A stretch of 64,000 nt of DNA from an uncultured Bacteroidales bacterium (GCA_900316305.1 ONCM01000004.1:25132-89131); one strand, 5' to 3'. Positions 54,087 through 61,910 are shown, counted from the first letter of the stretch. Made by a program: numbers and translations. Notes: a model not told the origin generated them from the letters alone.

Positions 54087-54096
54087 TAATTTTCGG

Positions 54097-54104
54097 CAAA
54101 GATA
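54097..54104 (-). promoter_or_regulatory. -7 box for hipBA
   Basis: Minus-strand TATCTTTG (TAnnTTTG) lies just upstream of operator 2, so bound antitoxin would cover the transcription start region. Confidence 0.6.
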
Positions 54105-54113
54105 CAAAAAATT

Positions 54114-55268
54114 CTATTCAGTATTCCTGATTTTTTTGCCTTGTTTGTCAATATGATAAAAACTCTTGCCATCTAATGAAACAAGGGCTTGACCGTTTTG
54201 AAAAACAGATGATTGTTCGTAAACTATAGGAATCACAACTTCGCCCTGCCTGTTGATGTAGCCACTTTTCCCATGAAGTTCAACCAATGCCAACCCTTCA
54301 TGGAAGGACTCAATATCATCGTATTCAGGATCAATAATGTATTTTCCTTTTTTGTCGATGAGTCCCCACTTCCCGTTCATTTTAACTGGGGCATACCCGT
54401 TGCAGAATGGATATGCATCATCGTACATCGCTTTGATTACCAAATTTTTATCCTTGTCAATATACCCGTACTTTCCTTCTGTTTCAATTATCCCAAGTCC
54501 TTCTTCATCAAGAAAAATTCTTTTCCCATTGTAGTCAACTTCATCAGCGTAAGGAATATCTTCTTCGTCGAACACCTCAGGGCACGGCCTATTCCTTATC
54601 ATTCTGAAAGAAAAGTACAGCATGTTGAGAAACAGTCCCATTAGAAGGGTTACGCCCCATGTTCTGGGATGTGACAATGGATTAACCAAACGATCGCCTA
54701 TGTCATACAATAGTTGAAAAGGGGAGGTAAGGATATCCCAGCTGTTCCACCGCAAATACCTGCCAATATAAATGCCAAAACTGCCGATGAAAAGCAACAG
54801 GACGGAAATGCCGATAACATATTTTTCTTTGAGGCGGTTTCTGAGCAAATCCTCAATATCCCAAAGACTCAGAAAGCCGAACAGAAGTCCTGTCCATGCA
54901 AAAGAGAGAATAAGAACCAAGTCAAACCATACTGGCATGGCTGAAGTGAGACGAAGGTGAAACAAGTCCGTTAGGATGTATGGCGCATTCGGGAAAAAGA
55001 GTAGCCACAAGCAAAGCAAAACGACAAACATCCATTTAGAGCGGCGGAGTTTGGGTTGTATGACCATCAAACTGGAGAAAGCCCAAGGCACAAACGCTAA
55101 AAACAGATTCCAATTCAGGAAAAGAAAGACGTTGGTGTCCGTATATACAAACCGAAAGATGGATATAGCGAAACAGAAAAGGGAAAGCAATCCCATAAAG
55201 ATTGTCTCGTAAAGACGGTTGTATTCTTGTAGTCTCTTCAGTATCATGTTCTTAATCATAGATTGCAA
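54114..55268 (-). CDS. DUF1361 membrane protein fused to WG repeats
   Basis: The 384-residue protein has an N-terminal half with about seven membrane segments of the DUF1361 family (residues about 20-225, FFPNAPYILTDLFHL, WNSWDILTSPFQ) and a C-terminal half (about 240-384) of WG-type repeats (KYGYIDKDKNLVIKAMYDDAYPF, KWGLIDKKGKYIIDPEYDDIESF, KSGYINRQGEVVIPIVYEQSS). DUF1361 proteins usually end after the membrane part, so the WG domain is an unusual addition. WG repeats are protein-binding beta-structures. The function is unknown. An ATG at 55247 is an alternative start. Confidence 0.75.
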   Translation of the reverse strand: MQSMIKNMILKRLQEYNRLYETIFMGLLSLFCFAISIFRFVYTDTNVFLFLNWNLFLAFVPWAFSSLMVIQPKLRRSKWMFVVLLCLWLLFFPNAPYILTDLFHLRLTSAMPVWFDLVLILSFAWTGLLFGFLSLWDIEDLLRNRLKEKYVIGISVLLLFIGSFGIYIGRYLRWNSWDILTSPFQLLYDIGDRLVNPLSHPRTWGVTLLMGLFLNMLYFSFRMIRNRPCPEVFDEEDIPYADEVDYNGKRIFLDEEGLGIIETEGKYGYIDKDKNLVIKAMYDDAYPFCNGYAPVKMNGKWGLIDKKGKYIIDPEYDDIESFHEGLALVELHGKSGYINRQGEVVIPIVYEQSSVFQNGQALVSLDGKSFYHIDKQGKKIRNTE

Positions 55269-55366
55269 CTTTATTCATAATTCATCATTCTTAATTACCT
55301 TCCACCCTCCGTCCTCTTCCGCAACAAAGAACTACGCCTCCAGTTACGTGGTTTTGAGGTTAATGT

Positions 55367-56488
55367 TTATAGGTCCAGTTGTAGCCAAAGGCCCATGACA
55401 GGATCAGATAAAAAGATTTCTTTGTCTTCGGTTAAGATAAGATCCTTGTCTGTGAGGGATTTTTTTATGATAGAAACATTGGCGGATGACCCTAAATGGT
55501 ACTTTTGAATAATTTCAGCAGAGGAGAGTCCTGTGTGGTGCCCGTCCGCGATGGCTCGAAGAAAATTCATTTGATAGGCAGTGAGATCATCGGTTTTAGT
55601 CTCGAAAATGTCATTGCATTGCTCGATCAGTTCACGGAGAGCCTCGTTTAGTATCCCATCCGATACTTTTCGGGTAGTCCGTTGGAACACATACCAGGAA
55701 AGCTGTTGCACGTATGAAGAGTTCCCGTCAACCCGTTCCACAATCCATAGTGCTTGATTTCTTGTGATCTGTTTTTCCTCTTGCTTGAACTTGTCAGTGA
55801 TGTATTTTATCCAGTAGTTAGCGGGGATGCGCTGCAGATACATGATGTCCCCAAATTTGTAAAACGGTTTAGTGTCGTCATCAAAAAGTGCCTCCATCAT
55901 GTGTTTCCTGCTACCAAACAAGCAATAGGATGTTAGTTCGTGATGTTGCCAAACTGATCGCAACTCAGTTTGAAATTGTAAAGAGTCAGTATAATTGCCG
56001 ATTTGCTGAAACTCATCAATACATACGACTATCCGTAGATTTTTTCGTTGAGCAATACGTTCGGGAAGTTGAAGTAAATCCTCCAGAGAACGTTCTTTTG
56101 GAGAAAGTTGCAGCTTTAATGACATTTCGCCCATAGGATCTGGGTTGGCATTGACACCGATACTGAAACGGCTGAGGAAATCTTTGGCATTTTCCATCCA
56201 TTCTTCCATTTTGTTTGCCGTTTGGGTCAGTACGGCTGAAGCAAGACGTTCACAGAACTCTTCCTTGTTGCGGCAACGTTGAACGTCCAAATATACAACT
56301 TTAAGGTTTTTGTTTTCTGTTAATCCTTTCACTTTCTTCACTAAGGATGTTTTTCCCCAACGGCGGGGAGAGACTATGAACGTGTTTACGCCATAATTAA
56401 AATTGGAGATGAGCTTGGTCGTCTCCTTTTCCCTATCTGTGAAAGTGCTGCCGCTGACAGTTTTCCCGAATTCAAATAGTTTCTCCAT
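55367..56488 (-). CDS. STAND/archaeal-type AAA ATPase
   Basis: The 373-residue protein has a Walker A loop at residues 40-49 (SPRRWGKTSL), a Walker B IVVCIDEF near 165, a sensor-like GSRKHMMEALF and a C-terminal winged-helix-like region (SSAEIIQKYHLGSSANVSIIKKSLTDKDLI). This layout matches the ATPase_2 (archaeal ATPase) family, common as single genes in Bacteroidota genomes. The role is unknown. It is more AT-rich than its neighbours apbE and rnr, which may point to transfer. Confidence 0.85.
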   Translation of the reverse strand: MEKLFEFGKTVSGSTFTDREKETTKLISNFNYGVNTFIVSPRRWGKTSLVKKVKGLTENKNLKVVYLDVQRCRNKEEFCERLASAVLTQTANKMEEWMENAKDFLSRFSIGVNANPDPMGEMSLKLQLSPKERSLEDLLQLPERIAQRKNLRIVVCIDEFQQIGNYTDSLQFQTELRSVWQHHELTSYCLFGSRKHMMEALFDDDTKPFYKFGDIMYLQRIPANYWIKYITDKFKQEEKQITRNQALWIVERVDGNSSYVQQLSWYVFQRTTRKVSDGILNEALRELIEQCNDIFETKTDDLTAYQMNFLRAIADGHHTGLSSAEIIQKYHLGSSANVSIIKKSLTDKDLILTEDKEIFLSDPVMGLWLQLDL

Positions 56489-56558
56489 ACTTTTGAGCTA
56501 ATAGGTTTGTAACTAATAAACGTATTAGTTATAGAATTATTGCATAGGGCCAAAAAGA

Positions 56559-57539
56559 TTATCGTTTCATCACGAACTTCCCGTCCTCCCCCGCGATGAT
56601 GAACCACGCCTCCAACTCAGGATGCTGCTTCACGATTTGGGCGGAGCGGTCGTAGCCGAGGACCATGAAGGCAGTGGCGTAGGCGTCGGCGGTGGCGCAG
56701 TCGGGGGCCAGCACGGTGACGCTGAGGAGATTGGTGCGCTCGGGACGGCCGGTGCGCGGGTCGAGGATGTGGGTGTAGCGCACGCCGTCCTCCTCGAAGT
56801 AGTTGCGGTAGTTGCCGCTGGTGGCCACGGCACGGTGGTCGGGCAGTGGGATGCTTTCGAAGCTCTCCCTCGCGCCGTCTGCGGTCTTCGTCGGCACTTG
56901 GATGCCCACTTTCCAAGGTTTGCCGTTCTTGGTGCCGCGGGCCGCCACCTCCCCGCCAATCTCGACGAGTACGTCTTCCCCGTAATGCTCCGCTATCCAG
57001 TCGGCCACCTTATCGACCGCGTATCCCTTCGCCACGGCATTGAAGTTCAGCTGCACGCGCGGATCTTTGCGGAGGATACTGTCGCCCTGCAGGTCAACGA
57101 GTTGGAAGCCCACGAACTCGCGAACCACTGCGAGGGTGTCGTCGCCGACAGTATGTCGCACGCCGTCCTTGCCAAAGCCCCACAGCTGCACCAACGGCTG
57201 CACGGTACAGTCAAACGTGCCGTCTGTGGCCGTGCTGACCGTTTTGGAAAGCCGCAACACCGTCAGAAAATCGTCGTTCAGCTCGACATTTTCCCCCTTA
57301 TTCCACCGGTAAATGAGGGAGTTGGTGTCGAAAATGGAGAACGTGTGGGACAGATCCGCCAGCAGCGAATCGACCTGCTGGTGCAGTTGCGTGTCCAAAA
57401 TTCCGTTTGAACGGTCGATGTAGGTGATGGCATACATTGTGCCAAACGTTTGGCCTTCAAAATGTTTGAGGGTTGGTTGATGGCAGGAACTCGTGATAAG
57501 GAGCAGTGCAGATACTATGCTGATGAATAATTTTTTCAT
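56559..57539 (-). CDS. apbE: FAD:protein FMN transferase (ApbE), lipoprotein
   Basis: ApbE attaches FMN to threonine residues of extracytoplasmic flavoproteins such as the Na+-NQR and RNF subunits. I chose the ATG at 57539 (326 residues) because it gives a lipoprotein signal with Cys19 (LITSSCHQ). Family motifs are FGTMYAITY, FSIFDTNSLIYRWNKG, LNFNAVAKGYAVDKVADWI, EIGGEVAARG, VATSGNYRNYF and YTHILDPRTGRP with the metal-binding ATADAYATAFMVLG. It appears intact. Its promoter is back to back with the fucosidase's. Confidence 0.93.
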   Translation of the reverse strand: MKKLFISIVSALLLITSSCHQPTLKHFEGQTFGTMYAITYIDRSNGILDTQLHQQVDSLLADLSHTFSIFDTNSLIYRWNKGENVELNDDFLTVLRLSKTVSTATDGTFDCTVQPLVQLWGFGKDGVRHTVGDDTLAVVREFVGFQLVDLQGDSILRKDPRVQLNFNAVAKGYAVDKVADWIAEHYGEDVLVEIGGEVAARGTKNGKPWKVGIQVPTKTADGARESFESIPLPDHRAVATSGNYRNYFEEDGVRYTHILDPRTGRPERTNLLSVTVLAPDCATADAYATAFMVLGYDRSAQIVKQHPELEAWFIIAGEDGKFVMKR

Positions 57540-57552
57540 ATTTTTTGGGGTG

Positions 57553-57560
57553 CAAAAATA
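57553..57560 (-). promoter_or_regulatory. -7 box for apbE
   Basis: Minus-strand TATTTTTG lies 14 bp before the apbE ATG at 57539 and 12 bp from the opposite fucosidase box. Confidence 0.6.
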
Positions 57561-57571
57561 CAAAATTTATG

Positions 57572-57579
57572 TATGTTTG
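57572..57579 (+). promoter_or_regulatory. -7 box for the fucosidase gene
   Basis: TATGTTTG (TAnnTTTG) lies 18 bp before the ATG at 57598, supporting that start over the ATG at 57493, which lies within apbE. Confidence 0.6.
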
Positions 57580-57597
57580 CAGTCAAATTTGTCGCGT

Positions 57598-59151
57598 ATG
57601 AAACGATATGGAATCCTCTTGATATGTTGTCTTCTCGCACTTTTCGGGCAGGCGCAGAAGTACGCCCCGAAAGTGAAGTCCGCCGACCTGCCGAAACCGT
57701 ATGGACCCGTGCCGACTGCCGCACAAGTGGCGTGGCAGCGGATGGAGATGAACATGTTCTGTCATTTCGGACCCAACACCTTCACCGGACTGGAGTGGGG
57801 TGAGGGCACGGAGGCGGAGGACATCTTCAACCCCACTGCCCTCAACTGCGACCAGTGGGTGGAGGTGGCTAAGAAGGCTGGTTTCCAGGGAATTATCCTT
57901 ACCGCCAAACACCATGACGGCTTCTGTCTGTGGCCCAATCCCATGAGCACGCACACCGTGCGCGAGAGCGCGTGGCGCAACGGACAGGGCGATGTGCTGA
58001 AGGAACTTTCCGAGGCATGCAGTAGGGGCGGGGTGAAGTTCGGGATTTATATCTCCCCGTGGGACCGCAACGCACCTACCTACGGTACGGATGCCTACAA
58101 CAAGGTATTCCTCAAGACGTTGCAGCATGTGCATACAAATTATGGCCCCATCTTTGAGCAATGGTTCGACGGAGCCAATGGCGAAGGTCCGAACGGCAAG
58201 AAGCAGGTCTATGACTGGAAAAAGTTCAACGCCCAGACGAAAAAGTTGCAACCCAATGCGGTGATCTTCAGTGATGTGGGTCCTGGATGCCGCTGGGTCG
58301 GCAACGAGGAGGGCACCTGCGGGCGCACCTGCTGGTCGCGGCTCGATGTAAAAGGTCGTGAGCCGGGGAAGAACGCCCCATCGCAGGACACCCTCAACGC
58401 CGGCAACTACAACGGTGCGTGCTGGGTTCCCGCCGAGACGGATGTCTCCATCCGTCCGGGCTGGTTCTGGCGCGAGAGCGAGCACCCGAAGTCCGTGCAG
58501 GAACTGCTGAAGATCTACTACAACAGCGTGGGCCGCAACTCGTTGCTGCTGCTCAACGTCCCGCCCGACAACCGCGGCCTCATCCCCGCTGAGGACTCCC
58601 TCCGGCTGATGGAGCTCCGCGCCGCCTTGGACAGCATCTTCGCGCACGATTTGGTGGTTGAAGCAGCGAAAGGTGATGGATATTTCGGGATTTATGTATC
58701 AAATGTTCGCAAAAGCAATCATAGGCATTGTCTTTGCTGGGATAATATCCCTGCTTATATGAAGGGGCATGAAAACAATTGTGATTCTTTTCAATATGGC
58801 CCATTTCATTTGATTGGAGACAACAACTATGACGCCTATTGGGCCACTGACGATACCGTGACTTCTGCTTGGGTGGAACTTGAGTTCAACGACCCGCAAA
58901 CCTTCAACCGAGTTGTGTTGCAAGAGTACATCCCTCTTGGACAGCGGGTGGAAAAGTTCCATATCGAGGTGGAGGACGAGAACGGTAACTGGCGCACTAT
59001 CGCCGAAGAGACCACTATCGGCTATAAACGGATTGTGCTTACGGAGACCGTCACCACCAAGAAAGTGCGCATTGTTATCGACCAGAGTCGGGCGTGTATT
59101 GTGTTGAACAGGGTGGGGCTGTTTTGGGATAGAATTATGAATTATGAATGA
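57598..59151 (+). CDS. Alpha-L-fucosidase (GH29), secreted
   Basis: The 517-residue protein has a signal peptide (MKRYGILLICCLLALFGQAQ) and a GH29 barrel: HFGPNTFTGLEWGEG, LTAKHHDGFCLW and the nucleophile Asp191 in EQWFDGANGEG. A C-terminal F5/8 (CBM32-like) domain (DAYWATDDTVTSAWVELEF, RVEKFHIEVED) follows. It should release fucose from host or plant glycans outside the cytoplasm. A segment at about 58670-58800 is markedly AT-rich compared with the rest, and the last codons (IMNYE) come from an AATTATGAATTATG word repeat. Confidence 0.92.
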   Translation: MKRYGILLICCLLALFGQAQKYAPKVKSADLPKPYGPVPTAAQVAWQRMEMNMFCHFGPNTFTGLEWGEGTEAEDIFNPTALNCDQWVEVAKKAGFQGIILTAKHHDGFCLWPNPMSTHTVRESAWRNGQGDVLKELSEACSRGGVKFGIYISPWDRNAPTYGTDAYNKVFLKTLQHVHTNYGPIFEQWFDGANGEGPNGKKQVYDWKKFNAQTKKLQPNAVIFSDVGPGCRWVGNEEGTCGRTCWSRLDVKGREPGKNAPSQDTLNAGNYNGACWVPAETDVSIRPGWFWRESEHPKSVQELLKIYYNSVGRNSLLLLNVPPDNRGLIPAEDSLRLMELRAALDSIFAHDLVVEAAKGDGYFGIYVSNVRKSNHRHCLCWDNIPAYMKGHENNCDSFQYGPFHLIGDNNYDAYWATDDTVTSAWVELEFNDPQTFNRVVLQEYIPLGQRVEKFHIEVEDENGNWRTIAEETTIGYKRIVLTETVTTKKVRIVIDQSRACIVLNRVGLFWDRIMNYE

Positions 59152-59152
59152 T

Positions 59153-59205
59153 GCGATGAAGGCCGATGAAAACCGATGAAAACCGATGAAAACCGATGAA
59201 AACCG
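59153..59205. repeat. CGATGAAAAC tandem repeat (10-bp period)
   Basis: Four to five copies of CGATGAAAAC follow the fucosidase stop. They belong to the CGATGAA family also seen at 27320-27395, 29817-29928 and 41141-41290. Confidence 0.85.
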
Positions 59206-59233
59206 ATGTATTACCCATCAACCGTGTAACCTT

Positions 59234-60205
59234 CTAACCGTTAACCGTTAGCAAAGATATTTCGTCAACGGTTAGGCCGGTGATTTCTGCAACAAGGGCA
59301 GGATCAATACCTTTTTCGAGCATGTTGCGGGCGAGTTGGCGTTTTTCGTCAGCGCGTCCTTCTTCGCGTCCTTCTTTTCGCGCAATGTCGCGTTCGCACA
59401 TCATCATCTCCTGGACGTCTTCATACTCCAACACACTTTTTACATATTCTTGTTTTTCCATATCCGTAAGGTTTGTTATTCGGCACTCTTCGTAAAATCG
59501 TCGGAAAATCGAATTCTGGTCGGGCATCTCGCGCTCCTTGATGGTCATCACATGGGTGAACATATAGAGCCATCGGTTCTGTACGTCGGTCATATCTAGC
59601 ATTTCCAACTGGGCGGCAAACTTACGAAATTCTATGAAATACAAAACAATTCCTTTGGAAAAAATCTGATTGTCGTTGTCTTTTTGATAAACCGTCCAGA
59701 AAAAACGGTCTCGGCCTTGGAACTCGGCCATGTTGTAATCCATGAGGTTGACGGAATAAACCCTAGGTACGGTTTTGTAAACGGAGTCGCCCCTTTTCAC
59801 ACTGTTGGTGATGGCCCGGCTCGTATAGGCTCTGATGCGGTTGGCGTAGTATGCCTGTCGTCCACGCTGCATTTCAATAATGATGTGATCGTTGCCTGCA
59901 GTCTTACAATAGAGGTCGAACCGGACTCTTTTTTCGTCAGGGGTGACCCCAATCTGGCTAGTTGGGAGGAAGGTGACATCAACGATGATCCCTGCATCGT
60001 TGGAGATAAAGGTGTTGAGGAAGCCTATCAGGATGTCCTTGTTGCGCTCTGTGGCCATCAGTCGCTTGAAGCCAAAATCCGAAAGTGGATCGATGATGGT
60101 GATTTTCCGCTCGGCAATAAATTCTTCTGCTATCTGGATGGTTATCTCAGACGTAGTGGATACAATTTGGTCATCCGTTGTTTCTTTTTGTTTGTTTTCC
60201 TTCAT
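59234..60205 (-). CDS. Rpn-family PD-(D/E)XK nuclease/putative transposase
   Basis: The 323-residue protein begins with an acidic leader, then IDPLSDFGFKRLMATERNKDILIGFLNTFI, the hallmark of the Rpn/PDDEXK_2 family. Catalytic residues fit RVRFDLYCKTAGNDHIIIEMQ (Asp, then Glu-x-Gln). The C-terminal half has a charged helix with ARKEGREEGRADEKRQLARNMLEKG, a common tail that varies between copies. Members promote recA-independent recombination or act in phage defence in other bacteria. No terminal inverted repeats or target duplications are obvious, so I call a chromosomal gene rather than an intact transposon. Confidence 0.9.
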   Translation of the reverse strand: MKENKQKETTDDQIVSTTSEITIQIAEEFIAERKITIIDPLSDFGFKRLMATERNKDILIGFLNTFISNDAGIIVDVTFLPTSQIGVTPDEKRVRFDLYCKTAGNDHIIIEMQRGRQAYYANRIRAYTSRAITNSVKRGDSVYKTVPRVYSVNLMDYNMAEFQGRDRFFWTVYQKDNDNQIFSKGIVLYFIEFRKFAAQLEMLDMTDVQNRWLYMFTHVMTIKEREMPDQNSIFRRFYEECRITNLTDMEKQEYVKSVLEYEDVQEMMMCERDIARKEGREEGRADEKRQLARNMLEKGIDPALVAEITGLTVDEISLLTVNG

Positions 60206-60257
60206 TTTTTGTTTTTTTAGGTTAGTGATTTTTGTTTATTTAGGTCCTTCGGTCGTC

Positions 60258-60285
60258 TGTAGAGACGTTTCATGAAACGTCTCTA
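60258..60285. repeat. 28-bp palindromic repeat, copy 8
   Basis: Arms GTAGAGACG and CGTCTCTAC flank the core TTTCATGAAA. It is almost identical to copy 6 (32561-32588). Confidence 0.93.
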
Positions 60286-60328
60286 CAACGGTGGTTCCCA
60301 TTTCTTCTGACAACCGTTTTTCCATCTG

Positions 60329-60336
60329 CAAAGATA
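60329..60336 (-). promoter_or_regulatory. -7 box for the Rpn gene
   Basis: Minus-strand TATCTTTG, followed by GC, is 123 bp before the ATG at 60205, leaving a long leader that includes the palindrome copy 8. Confidence 0.5.
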
Positions 60337-60521
60337 CATCATGAGAACACCATTGTCAAGGTTTTTGTGAAATTTTTTCGATTCTGAGAATCAATGGTTT
60401 GGAAAATACTGTTAATAATTCGGGTTTGAATTGTAAATTTTTGAGTTTGGTTTTCGCAGGAAATGGCGATGATAATGCAGAATGTAGAATGTAGAATAGG
60501 GGGGATTCCGCGAAAAATTTT

Positions 60522-60554
60522 TTTGTTGTGCGAATAAGAAAAAATGTATTTTTG
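60522..60554 (+). promoter_or_regulatory. Full Bacteroidota-type promoter for the SPFH gene
   Basis: A -33 TTTG (60522-60525) and -7 TATTTTTG (60547-60554) are separated by 21 bp, matching the consensus spacing. The box is 52 bp before the ATG at 60607. Confidence 0.7.
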
Positions 60555-60606
60555 CAGCGATATTAATTTGATATCATTTCAATGTCTAATATTAAATTAT
60601 AACGTT

Positions 60607-61578
60607 ATGGAATCCAAAGAGTTCAACAAAACAATGAATGGCGGAAACAACGGTTTTCTGCATCTGTTCCTCAACATCGCGCTGCTGGTTTTCTTCATCT
60701 GGCTAGTGGTCCGCTTCGCCCATTTCGATTGCATGAAGGATGCCGAAGGGGAGGTCACGCCGTGGATCCTGCTGCCCATCGTGAGCGGATTCGTGCTGCT
60801 CATGACCTACATCCTGCACCTAGCCGGCTTCATCACCGTGCAGCCCAACGAGTCGCGGGTGCTCACCTTCTTCGGCAAATACTCCGGTACGGTGAAGCAG
60901 AACGGTTTCTTCTGGGTCAATCCCTTCTATAGCAAGGAGAAACTCTCGTTGCGCGCCAAAAACATGGACGTGGAGCCCATCAAGGTGAACGACAAGAACG
61001 GTAATCCCATCATGATTGGCCTCGTCTTGGTGTGGAAAATCTGCGACACCTACAAAGCCTGTTTCGAGGTGGATTCGGACGTCCGCAGCACCATCACCGA
61101 AAACTCAATGAAGTCGGTCAAGAGCTTTGACTCGTTCGTGCGCGTGCAGAGCGATGCCGCGTTGCGCAAGCTGGCGGGTCTGTACGCCTACGACAACATC
61201 GACCGCGCGGATGAGGGCGTGACCTTGCGTTCGGGCGGCGAGGAGATCAACGAGCGGCTGGAAGAGGAGCTGCGCAAGCATCTGGAAATCGCCGGCATCG
61301 AAGTCGTGGAGGCCCGCATCAACTACTTGGCCTACGCCGCCGAAATCGCCAGCGTGATGCTGCGCCGCCAACAGGCCGACGCCATCATCTCCGCCCGCGA
61401 GAAGATTGTGGAGGGTGCCGTCAGCATGGTCGATCTCGCCCTGAAGAAACTCTCTGCCGACAAAATCGTGGAACTCGACGAGGAACGCAAGGCCGCGATG
61501 GTCTCCAACCTCTTGGTCGTGCTCTGCGCCGACGAGTCCGCGTCTCCCGTCATCAATACCGGGACGTTGTACCAATAG
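60607..61578 (+). CDS. SPFH (band 7/stomatin) membrane protein
   Basis: I chose the ATG at 60607 (323 residues, MESKEFNKTMNGGNNG). Two hydrophobic segments (LFLNIALLVFFIWLVVRFA; ILLPIVSGFVLLMTYILHLAGF) are followed by an SPFH domain (VQPNESRVLTFFGKYSGTVKQNGFFWVNPFY, GNPIMIGLVLVWKI) and a C-terminal helical part (INYLAYAAEIASVMLRRQQADAIISAREKIVEGAV). It should form large membrane-bound oligomers. The gene is followed by a small Arc-like gene, an arrangement I have seen in other bacteria. A full promoter precedes it. Confidence 0.92.
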   Translation: MESKEFNKTMNGGNNGFLHLFLNIALLVFFIWLVVRFAHFDCMKDAEGEVTPWILLPIVSGFVLLMTYILHLAGFITVQPNESRVLTFFGKYSGTVKQNGFFWVNPFYSKEKLSLRAKNMDVEPIKVNDKNGNPIMIGLVLVWKICDTYKACFEVDSDVRSTITENSMKSVKSFDSFVRVQSDAALRKLAGLYAYDNIDRADEGVTLRSGGEEINERLEEELRKHLEIAGIEVVEARINYLAYAAEIASVMLRRQQADAIISAREKIVEGAVSMVDLALKKLSADKIVELDEERKAAMVSNLLVVLCADESASPVINTGTLYQ

Positions 61579-61582
61579 TTGA

Positions 61583-61690
61583 CTTGTGACGTAGGACTTG
61601 TGACTTGTGACTTATGACTTATGAATATAGTACTACCTCACGTCAAAAGTCACAAGTCGAACGTCAAAAGTCACAAGTCAAACGTCCTTA
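61583..61690. repeat. GACTTGTGAC words and their inverted copies
   Basis: Copies of GACTTGTGAC/GACTTATGAC (61583-61622) face two copies of ACGTCAAAAGTCACAAGTC-type words (61641-61684). The two halves are complementary and could form a stem in the SPFH/Arc transcript just before the Arc-like gene's start. Confidence 0.7.
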
Positions 61691-61701
61691 AACAACAGAT
61701 T

Positions 61702-61893
61702 ATGAAAAAGAATTTCGCCTTACGTGTGGATTCCGAGATCTACGAGGCCATCGAAAAATGGGCTGCCGACGAGTTCCGCAGCACGAACGGCCAGATCGAA
61801 TGGATTCTGCATGCGGCGTTGAAGAAGGCGGGACGGTTGCCGAAAACGAAAAAAGAGGCCTCCGGTCCAGCTGACCGAAAGCCCCAATCTTAG
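61702..61893 (+). CDS. Arc-like small DNA-binding protein
   Basis: I chose the ATG at 61702, giving 63 residues (MKKNFALRVDSEIYEAIEKWA...); the frame opens at 61621 but that part is word repeat. The core FALRVDSEIYEAIEKWAADEFRSTNGQIEWILHAALKKAG fits a ribbon-helix-helix fold with a short beta-strand then two helices. It lies 123 bp after the SPFH gene and is probably co-transcribed. It may control that gene; the target is unknown. Confidence 0.82.
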   Translation: MKKNFALRVDSEIYEAIEKWAADEFRSTNGQIEWILHAALKKAGRLPKTKKEASGPADRKPQS

Positions 61894-61910
61894 CTATCCA
61901 TTTCCGTATC

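Larger units (their letters stand above)
60206..60606. other. 401-bp intergenic region between Rpn and SPFH genes
   Basis: It holds the eighth 28-bp palindrome (60258-60285), a minus-strand -7 box for the Rpn gene (60329-60336, TATCTTTG), AATGTAGAATGTAGAAT words (60476-60498) and the SPFH promoter (60522-60554). No further gene is visible. Confidence 0.7.

Noticed and set aside
27320-59205. CGATGAA arrays as CRISPR
   Set aside because: Units are only 10-12 bp with no unique spacers and no cas genes in the window.
59234-60205. Rpn-type gene as an intact insertion sequence
   Set aside because: I found no terminal inverted repeats or target duplications beside it.
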